Shown piece by piece: positions 26,426 to 36,260 of a DNA stretch of 64,000 nt. The notes under the pieces are model-generated. The model made no database searches. It was not told where the DNA came from and saw nothing but the letters and a program-made list of their open reading frames with translations. The stretch is from positions 310,001-374,000 of the forward strand of contig NZ_JAJNMU010000004.1 in NCBI RefSeq assembly GCF_022458865.1, given 5' to 3'. Source of the DNA: Paenibacillus periandrae (lineage in GTDB: Bacteria; Bacillota; Bacilli; Paenibacillales; NBRC-103111). Both the position numbers and the translations under genes were made by a program. The first letter of the stretch is position 1, and each line of letters starts with the position of its first letter.

Positions 26426-26465
26426 AAGAGTAGAGCGCTGTACCACATGCTCTACTCTTGTTTTT
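26426..26465 (+). terminator. Terminator of the D-amino-acid operon
   Basis: Perfect 11-bp arms AAGAGTAGAGC (26426-26436) and GCTCTACTCTT (26449-26459), a 12-base loop, then GTTTTT. It lies 16 bp after the RidA-family stop. Confidence 0.85.
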
Positions 26466-26495
26466 GTTTACTTGCTCATTGTTCGTTTCGTGCTG

Positions 26496-26527
26496 CACAA
26501 ATAAAGCAGCGCTATCTGCGCTGCTTT
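26496..26527 (-). terminator. Terminator of the region 5 sugar locus
   Basis: Perfect 10-bp stem AAAGCAGCGC (26503-26512) with GCGCTGCTTT (26518-26527), loop of five; on the minus strand the stem ends in TTTATTTG. It is 17 bp past the stop of the isomerase gene at 26544. Confidence 0.75.
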
Positions 26528-26543
26528 AACATGAATCTTCTGC

Positions 26544-27383
26544 TTATCGTTCGCCCAAAAGCTGCTTCAAGTGATCGATAGATTGAATGGAGCCTGCCTT
26601 CTGTTCTGCATTTCCTTCAAATTCGACAGTTAACCAGCCATCATAGCCGTTCTCCTTAAGACGACCCAACAGGTGCCGCAAATCTACACTGCCTTCTCCT
26701 ATAATAGTACCGGCATACTTGTCTCCGGATAAGGAAGCATAGCTTTCGCCCTGAAAGTCTTCCCCAACCTTTATAAAATCCTTGCAATGAACATGTGCAA
26801 CGACAGATTGAAGCTGTTCAAAAGCATCATTCGGATTCTCGTCCACCAGCATGAAATTCCCCATGTCGAACGTGCTGCGAAGAGCAAAGGAATCCACTTC
26901 CCGAATGATCGAACGCACCTGCTCCGATTTGCCTGCAAATAACCCATGGTTCTCCAGACATAATACGACGTTCTTACTGCTTGCATAGTCGGCCGCTGCT
27001 TTTAGTCCCTCGATGATCCAGTACCTGGCTTCATCGTACGCAACACCATCCTGCTGATTGCCGGAAAATACCCTGACAACCTTTGCGCCAAATCGGGCAG
27101 CAATATCGACCGATTCGATGATGTGATTCAATTGCTCCTGACGGCTTGCTGCGTCTGGCAGGGCAAAGTTATTGCTGGCCCCAACGCATGCTATTTCCAG
27201 TCCTTCCTGCTGCAAGGCTTTTTCAACCTGCGGGGTATCCGTTTCCGGGTGCCAAAAACGATGCAGCAGCTCGATTCCGTCCGCCTTCGTCTGTTGACCG
27301 ACAAAATGAATGAAATCCGCATTTGTCCATGTTTTATCGTAAAAATACTTATGGCAGCTCCACACACTCAAGCTCGTTTTCAT
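26544..27383 (-). CDS. Sugar phosphate isomerase/epimerase, TIM-barrel (AP_endonuc_2 family)
   Basis: Xylose-isomerase-like TIM-barrel protein of 279 residues. Metal-ligand type segments are CLENHG near residue 145, STFDMGNFMLVDENPND near 170, HVHCKDF near 195 and a final catalytic-type glutamate in WLTVEFEGNAE near 258. Enzymes of this family isomerise or epimerise keto-sugars and inositol derivatives, or open 3-keto-glycosides. The ATG has GGAGG six bases upstream. It is the last gene of the locus and follows a Gfo/Idh/MocA dehydrogenase by 51 bp; the two families commonly act in sequence. The substrate is not known. Confidence 0.78.
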   Translation of the reverse strand: MKTSLSVWSCHKYFYDKTWTNADFIHFVGQQTKADGIELLHRFWHPETDTPQVEKALQQEGLEIACVGASNNFALPDAASRQEQLNHIIESVDIAARFGAKVVRVFSGNQQDGVAYDEARYWIIEGLKAAADYASSKNVVLCLENHGLFAGKSEQVRSIIREVDSFALRSTFDMGNFMLVDENPNDAFEQLQSVVAHVHCKDFIKVGEDFQGESYASLSGDKYAGTIIGEGSVDLRHLLGRLKENGYDGWLTVEFEGNAEQKAGSIQSIDHLKQLLGER

Positions 27384-27434
27384 CGGTATCCTCCATTTGA
27401 CTCCGTTTATTAAATCCCATACAACCTTGCCACT

Positions 27435-28496
27435 CTAGTCGAAACGAACTTCTTTCCCTGTCTGCGCCGACTCGTAGACTGCACATAAAATTTTCATAAT
27501 TTCCACACCATCCTCAACGGGGCTGAGCGTCTCATCCGTTCCCAGGCAGCAGCGAACAAAATGGTTGATCTCATTCTGGAAGCCGGCAACAAAATCGAAC
27601 GTAAGCGTGTCAGCCTGAGGCAAAAGATTCAGCATCATGTCATGCTTTTCCGTTGCAATTTGCAGCTCCGGTTCCACCTGTGCCCCGCCCTTGGTTCCGT
27701 AGATGCTGATGGTGCCATCATTTTTGATGCCATGCAGGGTAAAGCTGACATCGACCATGATCGATGCACCATTTTCGAAGCAAATGAGCGCATTCGCCAG
27801 ATCCTCAACATCATTCCGGGTTGCATCATAATCAGCAGCCTGATAAAACGATAGATGCTTTACATTTGCGCGGTTGCCCAGCTTGCGATACGTATTGCCT
27901 TTAACCGATTGAACCTTCGGTTTGCCCATCAGATACCAGCACAAATCGATCACATGCACACCAAGATCGATAAGCGGTCCGCCGCCAGAGCGCTTGCTGT
28001 CAGAGAACCAGCCGCCGGGATTGCCCAGTCTGCGCAAATAGCTGGCCTTGGCATAATAAATTTCACCCAAATCTCCAGCATCAATAAAGCGCCGCAGCAT
28101 CTGTGTGGTATTCCCATAACGTCTGACAAAGCCTACCTGAAACACTTTGCCGCTGCTTTGCACAGCAGACTGAACTTCCAATGCTTGCTCAACCGTTTGA
28201 CATAGCGGTTTTTCACAGAGCACATGCTTGCCCGCGTTCACAGCGGCGATGCTGAATTCCGCATGCGTATTGTTCCAGGTGCATATGCTGACAGCTTCCA
28301 CCTCAGGATTAGCCAGCAGCTCCTGAACGTTCGAATATACGTGCGGAATTCCGTATTTGTCCGCTTTCTCCTGAGCTCTTTCCACATTCATATCACAAAT
28401 GGCATAGAGCTCAACTTCCTTATTGTTCGTGTAAGCATCCATATGCAGGCTTGAAATACTGCCAGCCCCGATAATGCCGATTTTCAATTTGCTCAT
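27435..28496 (-). CDS. Gfo/Idh/MocA-family NAD(P)-dependent oxidoreductase
   Basis: Dehydrogenase of 353 residues. The Rossmann segment IGIIGAGSISSLH is at about residues 5-17, the catalytic lysine is in HVLCEKPL near residue 96, and the second conserved segment GGGPLIDLGVHVIDL lies near residue 170. It oxidises a sugar, inositol or glycoside hydroxyl, or reduces the keto form. AGGAGG precedes the ATG. It lies between the MFS transporter gene and the isomerase gene, and is paralogous to the dehydrogenase encoded at 35111. The pair suggests two redox steps in one pathway. Confidence 0.83.
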   Translation of the reverse strand: MSKLKIGIIGAGSISSLHMDAYTNNKEVELYAICDMNVERAQEKADKYGIPHVYSNVQELLANPEVEAVSICTWNNTHAEFSIAAVNAGKHVLCEKPLCQTVEQALEVQSAVQSSGKVFQVGFVRRYGNTTQMLRRFIDAGDLGEIYYAKASYLRRLGNPGGWFSDSKRSGGGPLIDLGVHVIDLCWYLMGKPKVQSVKGNTYRKLGNRANVKHLSFYQAADYDATRNDVEDLANALICFENGASIMVDVSFTLHGIKNDGTISIYGTKGGAQVEPELQIATEKHDMMLNLLPQADTLTFDFVAGFQNEINHFVRCCLGTDETLSPVEDGVEIMKILCAVYESAQTGKEVRFD

Positions 28497-28531
28497 GATA
28501 AAATCCTCCTATTATTCCTATAATAGTTAAA

Positions 28532-29722
28532 TTAAGTATGATGACGTGATGACTTGAAGACATACATGTACATGACAGCAAATCCGGCTGCCCCCAGTAA
28601 AGCCATTAAGGTACAAATGCGATACATCGTGGTCGCTCCCAGATCCTGAAACATCCATCCACCGATAATGCCCGCTATGATGCCGGCCAAGCCTCCCCAG
28701 CTTAAAGCGTATACAGCCTGCCCGGAGGCCCGAAATTGCTGTGGTATCAAATAAGCGGTTAATTGAGTGCCTACATAATAATAGCCGGCGAAGGTAAGGC
28801 AATGCAGTGTTTGTGTGAAAATAATCTGATAGGGAGTTACCGCCATCGACATCAGCAGCCAGCGCAGTGCATACAGCAGACTGACCACAATCAGGCAGGC
28901 GATCATCGTCTTGTTGTCTCTGCGTAAAAAGCGATCCAGCAGCAAATAAACCGGAATTTCAAATATCGAGGATAGAAATGCAGACCAGCCGATCAAGGCA
29001 TTGCTTCCTCCCATATCCGATATATAGATCGATACAAAAATATTATTCATCGAGTTGGGAATCGAGATCAGAATTCCGATGATAATCAGAGACAGGAACA
29101 GCTTGTTTCCGAGAATCTTACCGTAGCCGCCAGCGGAAATCTTCTTCGTGCTCACGGCAGGAGCCTGATGCGGGAGCATATAACCGAGCACGATAGAAAT
29201 CACAATCATTAAGCCGTACACGATCCAAAATTCACCGATACCGAGCCATTCGAGAATGGGCCCTGTGACCACCGCCATGATCGCCCATCCTAATGCTCCC
29301 CATAGTCGAAAAGCGCCAAATTTGTGGCCTGTCCGTTCAACGACATCCAGTATTAAGCTATTGCTTTGTGAAAATAATGGGGCTTGGAAAAAAAAGTAAA
29401 TCAGCATTAAACCATAAATAAAGTAGGTCGAATGGACCGCAAAAACAGCTTGCATAACTACCCCGTTACCTGCTAACAGCAGGATCAGAATACGTCTGCC
29501 ATTTTGCAGCCTATCGCTCCAATAGCCCCAAAAAGGATTGGACAGCAGTGAAATGAAGGGACCTCCAGCGAGCAGAAGACCGATCATAAAATTCGACATC
29601 CCTACTGCTTTCAAATATAGGGGAAAAAACGAGCTGTAAATCGCAATAGCCCCATATATAAAAAAGTTGAATCCTTTGATGACGCCAAAAGAACGTACAT
29701 TCACTGAAGAAGCTTCAGACAT
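28532..29722 (-). CDS. MFS transporter (MFS_1_like / sugar-type symporter family)
   Basis: Twelve-helix major facilitator of about 396 residues, beginning GFNFFIYGAIAIYSSFFPLY with the loop-2 motif NPFWGYWSDRLQNGRR near residue 65. The family contains LacY-like and nucleoside-type proton symporters, and in Paenibacillus-type sugar loci it is usually of unknown ligand. I place the start at ATG 29722, since a GTG at 29734 overlaps the GGGAG site. It lies between the response regulator and the dehydrogenase gene on the same strand, so it may export or import an intermediate of the pathway or give a second uptake route beside the ABC importer. Confidence 0.78.
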   Translation of the reverse strand: MSEASSVNVRSFGVIKGFNFFIYGAIAIYSSFFPLYLKAVGMSNFMIGLLLAGGPFISLLSNPFWGYWSDRLQNGRRILILLLAGNGVVMQAVFAVHSTYFIYGLMLIYFFFQAPLFSQSNSLILDVVERTGHKFGAFRLWGALGWAIMAVVTGPILEWLGIGEFWIVYGLMIVISIVLGYMLPHQAPAVSTKKISAGGYGKILGNKLFLSLIIIGILISIPNSMNNIFVSIYISDMGGSNALIGWSAFLSSIFEIPVYLLLDRFLRRDNKTMIACLIVVSLLYALRWLLMSMAVTPYQIIFTQTLHCLTFAGYYYVGTQLTAYLIPQQFRASGQAVYALSWGGLAGIIAGIIGGWMFQDLGATTMYRICTLMALLGAAGFAVMYMYVFKSSRHHT

Positions 29723-29752
29723 CTTAACTGCCACTCCCTGCTTTCCAGCCTG

Positions 29753-31366
29753 CTAGCGTTTACGCATCGCCAAAGCTCCAGGAGAGCCTGACGGCGCTAC
29801 CGCAAGCTTCCGGTATTGGGTTGGGGTGATTCCTGTGTATGTTTTGAAAATCGAACAAAAATATTTGTATTCGCGGTACCCTACTTTTTCGGCAATCTCA
29901 AATACGCGCTCCTCCGTTTCCACGAGCATTGCTTTGGCGTGATTGATGCGGACTTCATTCAAATATTCAGCAAACCCTTTGCCAAAGTTTTGTTTAAAAA
30001 TAATACTGAAATAATTCGGCGTAATTTTGAGCCAGGCAGCGACCTCCGAAGCCTTCAAATCCGTGGTGTGTCTGGAATCGATATAGGTAATGACTCGTTC
30101 GGTGATCCAGTGATGCTTGCCCTCAAGAGTGGAATGAATGATCGAAAACATCGACCACAGCTCACGGCGGAGCAGCGATTCCAAGGCCCTGCTGGAATTG
30201 TGCACCAGCAGATCAATTTCATGGGCATTAAATAAATCAGTGTGGCGCGTTAAATCTATCCCGTTAGTACGAAGTTTACGCTGCAAAATGATGCTCAATT
30301 CCTTGATCGCCTGCAAAATTTCCTTCAGCAGATACCCCTGCTCGCGAAGCTCCTGCATGATCTTTTCGATAACCTCATCCAATTCTTCATAGCTCCCATA
30401 AAAAAGCACTTGCATCAGCTGCTTTTCCAGCTCCAAAGGGGCAAATTGCTGAGGTCTCCTTTTCAAAACCTGTTCCTCATCGTAAAATCTGAAGCTTCCG
30501 AAGCCCGGTATCGCATCCAGCTGCAAAACCGACATCGCTTCTGTATAACTGGCATACAGCTGCTTCAATGAGGCATAACCCGATGAAATTCCAAAATGCA
30601 GACGGGGACAATCCGACATCTGGCCTTGTGCCTCCGATAAGGCTACAGTCAAATCGACACCGCTTACTTGATATGTCCCCATGCATAACGTTAACAGCAA
30701 ATTGGGATGATGAAAGAAAGAGATAACCTCCTGATCGCAGCTCTTTAATGCAGCTGCAACCGCTGCCTCCCATTGGCTTCTTGCAGATCGCCGAAGCTCC
30801 TCGGAAGCGTGCTCGGCCCAGCCTGCATAATCCGTAATTTGGCTGGCGATAAATCGGAAGGAATGAACATCACGAGATATAAAGGATGGTATATCCGTAT
30901 CCTTCTGTATGGTCCCTCCGCCTTGGATAAGCTCGGAGAACCACTTTAACTGGAGCTCCTGCTTGCGCTTATGCGCCTGCTCAGCTTCCAGTACGATTTC
31001 CTGGCCGATTCTTTGAACCATCGCCATAAGTTCTTCAATGTCTACCGGCTTAAGCAAATAATCCTCGATGCCAAGACGGAGCGCCCGGCGTGCATATTCG
31101 AAATCATCATAACCGCTAAGAATAATGATGCGGATATGCGGCATTCGCTCCTTAAGTGTTTTGGCCAGCTCAAGTCCGTCCATTCCGTCCATGTTAATGT
31201 CCGTCAACACCAAATCGATCGGCTCCTTGGCTGCGAATTGTAAAGCCTCCAGACCGTCATAGGCTTCTCCCGCTACCTCCACATCGATGGTATCCCAAGC
31301 AATGGTCTCTCTCAGCCCTTGACAAATGATCGGCTCGTCATCCACAATCAACATTCTGATGGTCAT
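29753..31366 (-). CDS. YesN-type response regulator, receiver plus AraC domain
   Basis: Two-component regulator of 537 residues: receiver starting MTIRMLIVDDEP with phosphoacceptor D56 in LVLTDINMDGMDG, a linker, and a C-terminal AraC double helix-turn-helix (about 425-525) with FCSIFKTYTGITPTQYRK. AGGAGG lies seven bases before the ATG, which overlaps the kinase stop by four bases. It is paralogous to the regulator at 15361. It probably activates the binding protein and permease genes upstream in this locus. Its start is well defined. Confidence 0.88.
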   Translation of the reverse strand: MTIRMLIVDDEPIICQGLRETIAWDTIDVEVAGEAYDGLEALQFAAKEPIDLVLTDINMDGMDGLELAKTLKERMPHIRIIILSGYDDFEYARRALRLGIEDYLLKPVDIEELMAMVQRIGQEIVLEAEQAHKRKQELQLKWFSELIQGGGTIQKDTDIPSFISRDVHSFRFIASQITDYAGWAEHASEELRRSARSQWEAAVAAALKSCDQEVISFFHHPNLLLTLCMGTYQVSGVDLTVALSEAQGQMSDCPRLHFGISSGYASLKQLYASYTEAMSVLQLDAIPGFGSFRFYDEEQVLKRRPQQFAPLELEKQLMQVLFYGSYEELDEVIEKIMQELREQGYLLKEILQAIKELSIILQRKLRTNGIDLTRHTDLFNAHEIDLLVHNSSRALESLLRRELWSMFSIIHSTLEGKHHWITERVITYIDSRHTTDLKASEVAAWLKITPNYFSIIFKQNFGKGFAEYLNEVRINHAKAMLVETEERVFEIAEKVGYREYKYFCSIFKTYTGITPTQYRKLAVAPSGSPGALAMRKR

Positions 31367-33153
31367 GCTTCAGCCTCCTGTTCATTCATCCATAGAGGGA
31401 TTCTTAGCCTTACGCACGCTCCAGCTTCCTGCTGTTGTTCAGGCAGCTCGACGCCATATCCACTGCCGTAAACCAGCAAGGTGCGCTCATGAATGTTACA
31501 GATTGCATGATCCATCACAGCAGGATCATCGCTTCTTTCAACAAGCGCCTGACGAATTTGTTCCATTTTATCCTTCGTAAACCCGACCCCTGTATCAACG
31601 ACTTCCATGATCATATCTTGTCCATCGCGATAGCAGCGTACATGAATCCGGCCGCCCCGTCGCCTGAACCCGTGCTTGATGCTGTTTTCTACAAGCGGCT
31701 GAATCACCTTTTTCAGCAGGACGGCATCCTCAAGCGACGCTTCCATATAAAGACTGAATTGCAGCTTGCTGCCCATCCGCTTCTGCTGTAAATTCAAATA
31801 AGAACGAACAAAATCCATTTCTCCGGCCAATGTGGTAAAACGCTTTTCACTGTTCAGACCCATTCGAAAAAATCGCGATAACGTCTCGATAAGCTGGCTC
31901 GTCTCGGGAGCCTTCTCCAGTCTGGCTGTCCAGCGGATCATGTCGAGCGTATTATACAGAAAATGCGGGTCCATCTGGCTTTGCAGGATGCGCAGCTCGG
32001 ATTCCTTTTGCCGAATTTCCAGCTTGTACTTGTTATCGATCAATTCCCTCATCGTGGTTACCATGATATTGAATTGCCTGCCGAGCTCCCCAACCTCATC
32101 ACGGGACCGAATTTCCACCTGTGCGGAAAAATCGCCCTGCTTCAGACGGTGCGTCTCTTTTCTTAAGGCAAGAATCGGTCGGATAATCGTCAGTTCAAAG
32201 CCAATTAAAGCAAACAATCCAAAGACGAGGAAAACGAACAGTAAAATTTGCAAGGATGCCTTGATTGCCCTTGTTTTTTCTACAATGGTCTTTTCCTTGA
32301 TCATCGTTACAATGTTCCAGCCTGTCGCTTTCATTTGTTGGTTGAACACCACGTAGGAGACTCCATCTTCCTTCAACGAAAACACTTTGTTAGCCGGCTT
32401 TGCCACCTTTTGCAGCAAGGCTGCATTGGGATATGGTTGACCTACCAGCATCGCATCCTGATGAAGCTGAACGGTACCGTCCGCACGTACAATAAAAATC
32501 GAGCCCTGATCCTTGGGAACAGCATTCGATAATAAGTCTGTTATTTCCGATTCATCCAAACGAACAATGACCTCACCCACCGGACGCGAAGGATTTTCAA
32601 AGGAGTTAATGACACGAATCATCGAGACGACTCGTTTGCTGCCAGTCCAACCGCTCTCCAGCGGATAGGAATCCGTCCAGAGGATACGACCTTTGCTCGC
32701 TTTGGCCTGATCGGTCCACTTCGTTTCCAATCCCATCACAGGCTCGCCTATTTGCAGTGCGTTGCCGCCTACCCCCTGTAAGGACATCGATTTAATATAT
32801 CGTTTTGACATCGTTTGGAAGGCAATGAAGCCTTCAATTGCGGTCTTATCCTTATTGACTTGCTCTCTGTACGCCGGAGTCGCCGGTGTTTCCATGAAAT
32901 TGCGAAAGTTATCCTGATAGATCATATAGTCAGATATATCTTCAACAGCCTTGATTTTTTCCGTCAGATTCAGCTCGATGGTGTTCAGATTCTTTTCCAT
33001 GGAATCTATGAATTGCTGCCTCAATATTTCGTCATACCAGCTCAATATCACGTAACCTACCAGAATAGAAGGAATAGTGACCAGCAGCAAAAAGATCGCT
33101 ACCGATTTCCTTCTTAAGCTGAAATTCCATAGTTGCGTTCCGTTAGCTCTCAT
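31363..33153 (-). CDS. YesM-type sensor histidine kinase
   Basis: Membrane kinase of 596 residues: helix 1 at about 18-38, a large extracellular sensor domain at about 40-295, helix 2 at about 300-322, HAMP at about 325-375, phosphoacceptor H397 in LQSQMDPHFLYNTLDMIRW, and an ATPase domain with VENSIKHGF and VVDTGVGF. It pairs with the response regulator overlapping it by four bases. The start has AGGGGGAG upstream. The gene lies about 130 bp after the permease gene that ends at 33287, so it may have its own promoter or be read through from the transport genes. Confidence 0.88.
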   Translation of the reverse strand: MRANGTQLWNFSLRRKSVAIFLLLVTIPSILVGYVILSWYDEILRQQFIDSMEKNLNTIELNLTEKIKAVEDISDYMIYQDNFRNFMETPATPAYREQVNKDKTAIEGFIAFQTMSKRYIKSMSLQGVGGNALQIGEPVMGLETKWTDQAKASKGRILWTDSYPLESGWTGSKRVVSMIRVINSFENPSRPVGEVIVRLDESEITDLLSNAVPKDQGSIFIVRADGTVQLHQDAMLVGQPYPNAALLQKVAKPANKVFSLKEDGVSYVVFNQQMKATGWNIVTMIKEKTIVEKTRAIKASLQILLFVFLVFGLFALIGFELTIIRPILALRKETHRLKQGDFSAQVEIRSRDEVGELGRQFNIMVTTMRELIDNKYKLEIRQKESELRILQSQMDPHFLYNTLDMIRWTARLEKAPETSQLIETLSRFFRMGLNSEKRFTTLAGEMDFVRSYLNLQQKRMGSKLQFSLYMEASLEDAVLLKKVIQPLVENSIKHGFRRRGGRIHVRCYRDGQDMIMEVVDTGVGFTKDKMEQIRQALVERSDDPAVMDHAICNIHERTLLVYGSGYGVELPEQQQEAGACVRLRIPLWMNEQEAEA

Positions 33154-33286
33154 CTTGATCCTGCTCCCCCTGTCCGCAATACGCTTCCTCTCTACATTAA
33201 AGGAAAACCAGGGTTCGATGCTACCTAAATATTAAATCCATGTTATAAATAACCAGTTATGCAGGTAAAACGATCTTTATTGACGA

Positions 33287-34114
33287 TTATCCTTTGACCG
33301 CGCCAGCTGTCATACCTTGTATCAATTGCTTCTCCATCGCCAGGTAAAAGCCGACAAGCGGTACAAGGGCCATCGTTAATGCCGCCATCTGCAGCGTCTG
33401 AAAGCGAGTCTCGGTTCCGGCGAAATTAGCCAATCCCAGAGGCAGCGTCTTCAGAGCCGCTTTATTAATCAGAACAAGCGCGAACAAAAATTCATTCCAA
33501 TTGTAAATAAAGTTAATAATAATGACAGTGGCCAGAGCAGGTCGGGTCATCGGAAGAATGATCGACCAGAATATTCGGTACAGTCCTGCCCCATCCATAA
33601 TAGCGGATTCCTCCACATCCTTCGGAAACCCTCTCATAAAGCCTGCGAGAATAAAGATCGTAATCGAGAGATGAAAGGCCGTGTAAGGAAGCACCAAGGA
33701 GAGGTGGGTGTTCAACAAGCCGATTTTTTTCATCACGATAAAGATCGGTACGAGCGTAGCGTGAATCGGAATCGTCATCCCTATAATAAACAGCCCGTAC
33801 AACCATCCACGCATCCGAAATTCAAATCTGGATAAAAAATAGGAGGCCAGTGCGCCGAGCAGCACCGTCAGCAGGATCGAAGCTGCCGTTACGAGCACGC
33901 TATTCCAGAAATAAGTACCCAGATGGGCAACCTTCCAGGCGCTCGTATAGTTGCTGAAATTCCAGGTCTTAGGCAGTCCCAAGGGATTCGTGGCAAAGTC
34001 TGCCTCAGATTTAAAAGAGCTGACGACCATCCAGACGATCGGGAGTATATTGATGGCGGACAAAACCGCCAACAGGATATGAATAATTGTTTTTTTGCCA
34101 AGTGATGTTTGCAT
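33287..34114 (-). CDS. CUT1 sugar ABC transporter permease, MalG type
   Basis: Six-helix permease of 275 residues with the EAA loop DVEESAIMDGAGLYRIFWSI near residue 180 and the typical ending MTAGAVKG. AAGGAGGAG precedes the ATG. It follows the MalF-type gene by 34 bp. It forms the inner membrane half-channel for the sugar bound by the lipoprotein encoded at 37131. No cognate ATPase is nearby. Confidence 0.86.
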   Translation of the reverse strand: MQTSLGKKTIIHILLAVLSAINILPIVWMVVSSFKSEADFATNPLGLPKTWNFSNYTSAWKVAHLGTYFWNSVLVTAASILLTVLLGALASYFLSRFEFRMRGWLYGLFIIGMTIPIHATLVPIFIVMKKIGLLNTHLSLVLPYTAFHLSITIFILAGFMRGFPKDVEESAIMDGAGLYRIFWSIILPMTRPALATVIIINFIYNWNEFLFALVLINKAALKTLPLGLANFAGTETRFQTLQMAALTMALVPLVGFYLAMEKQLIQGMTAGAVKG

Positions 34115-34148
34115 AGCTACTCGCTCCTCCTTCTTCAGCTTGCCTGGA

Positions 34149-35021
34149 TTAATCGCTTCTACGGGTAATCAATTTGGCTGCATATATAGCAATCAGACTG
34201 AATATCAGAATCAGGATGGATACGGCGCTCCCAAGCCCCAAGTACATGTTCGAAAACGCATTGGTATACATATAAATGCTCATGACCTCGGTATTGTGCG
34301 CAGGTCCTCCAGCCGTCATGACATAGATCAGGTCAAATACCCGGAAGCTGTTGCTGATCGAGAAAATGAGTGATACCCAGATCGTTTCCTTCAGCATCGG
34401 AAGCGTAATAAACCACAACCGCTTCCAACTGGTCGCCCCATCCATAACAGCCGCTTCTTTGACCTCTTCCGAAATATTTTGCAAGCCAGCCAAAAAGATA
34501 ACCATAAAAAATCCGTAGTTCTGCCACAAATAAGTGATACTTACCGATAACATGCCCCAACGCGGGCTGCCGAGCCAGTTTTGCTTCCATGAATCCAGAC
34601 CCGATGAGCTAAGGATACTGTTGAGCAAGCCGGATTCCGTTCCATACACCATGTTCCATACCAGGGAAACGATAACCGCCGATATAATAACCGGGAGAAA
34701 TAGGACGGAGCGATATAACTTGAGACCCCGCAATGACCGATTTAACAGCAGCGCAAAAAACAAGCCCGCTGGCAATTGTCCCACAATTCCGCTTATCATC
34801 ATGTAAATATTATTTTGAAAACCTTTCCAGAATATACTGTCCTTCAAGGCGGCAGCATAATTATCCAAGCCGACAAAAGTCATGGAAGACAAGCCATTCC
34901 AATCGAAAAATGAATAATACAAGGACATCGCAACCGGAATCAATGCAATGCCGATATAAATAATCAAGGCGGGCAGCATTCCGACAAATATAGTGATTCC
35001 CATCCGCTTCGTTACATTCAT
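34149..35021 (-). CDS. CUT1 sugar ABC transporter permease, MalF type
   Basis: Permease of 290 residues with six predicted helices and the EAA loop EVKEAAVMDGATSWKRLWFI near residue 195. GGAAGG is upstream of the ATG. A GC-rich hairpin (35061-35092) separates it from the preceding dehydrogenase gene, an unusual order in which two cytosolic enzyme genes lie between the binding-protein gene and its permeases. Confidence 0.86.
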   Translation of the reverse strand: MNVTKRMGITIFVGMLPALIIYIGIALIPVAMSLYYSFFDWNGLSSMTFVGLDNYAAALKDSIFWKGFQNNIYMMISGIVGQLPAGLFFALLLNRSLRGLKLYRSVLFLPVIISAVIVSLVWNMVYGTESGLLNSILSSSGLDSWKQNWLGSPRWGMLSVSITYLWQNYGFFMVIFLAGLQNISEEVKEAAVMDGATSWKRLWFITLPMLKETIWVSLIFSISNSFRVFDLIYVMTAGGPAHNTEVMSIYMYTNAFSNMYLGLGSAVSILILIFSLIAIYAAKLITRRSD

Positions 35022-35060
35022 ATTTAGCCTTCCTTCACTCTGAATTTAATGAGAGGATTA

Positions 35061-35092
35061 CCGGGGACGAAGAGCACGCTCCCCGTTCCCGG
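35061..35092 (-). other. GC-rich stem-loop between dehydrogenase and permease genes
   Basis: Outer arms CCGGG/CCCGG, then ACG/CGT and AGC/GCT inner pairs form a long imperfect hairpin, about 20 bp past the dehydrogenase stop. There is no T-run, so it is more likely an mRNA processing or stability element than a terminator. Confidence 0.5.
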
Positions 35093-35110
35093 CGGGAGGA
35101 ACCGCAAGGC

Positions 35111-36244
35111 TTATATCGGAATCGCAAGAGACTGCGAATTCGCGATAATTTCAGTCGCCGTCGTTTCGCGGCCCAGCCTATCCGAGAGGTAAAGTCCCTC
35201 GCTGATCAGCATGGTCGCCAGAGCGATATCAGCCGTCGGCAGCAGCTCTACCCTGCCCTGCAGAGCGGCAATCCAGTGCTGCTGTGACGAATCGTACGCA
35301 TCCTCATTCTCTCTCATTCTGTGCCAACGGATATCCATCCGGTTTAAATCAATCCTGCTGTCCAGATCCATGTCGGCAACCGTTGTATGAAAGCTGAAGT
35401 CAGCCGTTTGTTCGGCTGAATGATAGGACGGAAGGCGAATTCCGCCCTTGGATCCAATAATACTGCTACCTTCTACGCCACCCAAATGGACGGCCCAGGC
35501 TTCAAAAATATCCAATGTAAGTCCACCTTCGAACGTAACGAAGCCGAGAGCCAGTTCTTCTACGTCAAACCCGCTGTCCGCTTGTCGCTGCGGGTCCATT
35601 TCCATCTCCTGAATCAGCTTGCCGGTTACTCTTTGAACGGAGGTGACACCGAGCAAGTACAACATTTGCGCGATATGATAGACGCCCATGTCCAGCAGCG
35701 CCCCGCCGCCTGCACTTTGTTTGCGCGTGAAATTGGAGGTACCAAAGCCATCGACATAGGGTCTGCCCCGACGTCGAAACCCGGATGAGCGTGCATGAAA
35801 CAGCTTGCCTAATTGCCCGGCGTCGATCAGAGCCTTCGCAGCCTTCGTTTCTTTTTTATAGAGCAGGCCTAACTGGATATGCAGCATTTTTCCGCATTCC
35901 CTTGCTGCTTCCAGCATCTTGTGACCGTCATAATAAGATCCGGCTATCGGCTTCTCACAGTACACATGCTTCCCTGCCTGTAGGGCGGCAATAGTCAAAG
36001 GAGCATGAAAATTATTATGAAGACAGACATCAACCGCATCGATATCATCGCGGGCCAGCAGCTGCTTGTAATCGGTATACACATGGACAATTCCGTACTT
36101 CTCTGCGACCTGAAGGGCCTCGCGCTCATTAATGTCACAGATAGCAACCACTTCAGCACCGTCGATACCGGCGTAATTATCCAGATGTGCTTTTCCAATA
36201 ATCCCAACGCCGATAACGCCAATTCTGATCTTTTTCCGTTCCAT
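35111..36244 (-). CDS. Gfo/Idh/MocA-family NAD(P)-dependent oxidoreductase
   Basis: Dehydrogenase of 377 residues: Rossmann segment IGVIGVGIIGKAH at about residues 8-20, catalytic lysine in HVYCEKPIAGSYY near residue 97, and GGGALLDMGVYHIAQM near residue 180. It shares only family-level resemblance with the one at 27435, so the two may act on different substrates or positions. TGGAGG precedes the ATG. It follows the isomerase gene at 36261 by 16 bp, so the pair is cotranscribed. Confidence 0.83.
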   Translation of the reverse strand: MERKKIRIGVIGVGIIGKAHLDNYAGIDGAEVVAICDINEREALQVAEKYGIVHVYTDYKQLLARDDIDAVDVCLHNNFHAPLTIAALQAGKHVYCEKPIAGSYYDGHKMLEAARECGKMLHIQLGLLYKKETKAAKALIDAGQLGKLFHARSSGFRRRGRPYVDGFGTSNFTRKQSAGGGALLDMGVYHIAQMLYLLGVTSVQRVTGKLIQEMEMDPQRQADSGFDVEELALGFVTFEGGLTLDIFEAWAVHLGGVEGSSIIGSKGGIRLPSYHSAEQTADFSFHTTVADMDLDSRIDLNRMDIRWHRMRENEDAYDSSQQHWIAALQGRVELLPTADIALATMLISEGLYLSDRLGRETTATEIIANSQSLAIPI

Positions 36245-36260
36245 TGCTTACGCCTCCAGC

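Noticed and set aside
26424..26527. Two close inverted repeats as a possible mobile-element end or CRISPR-like repeat
   Set aside because: Each is a terminator serving the converging operon on its side; the sequences differ from each other and there is no array or target duplication.
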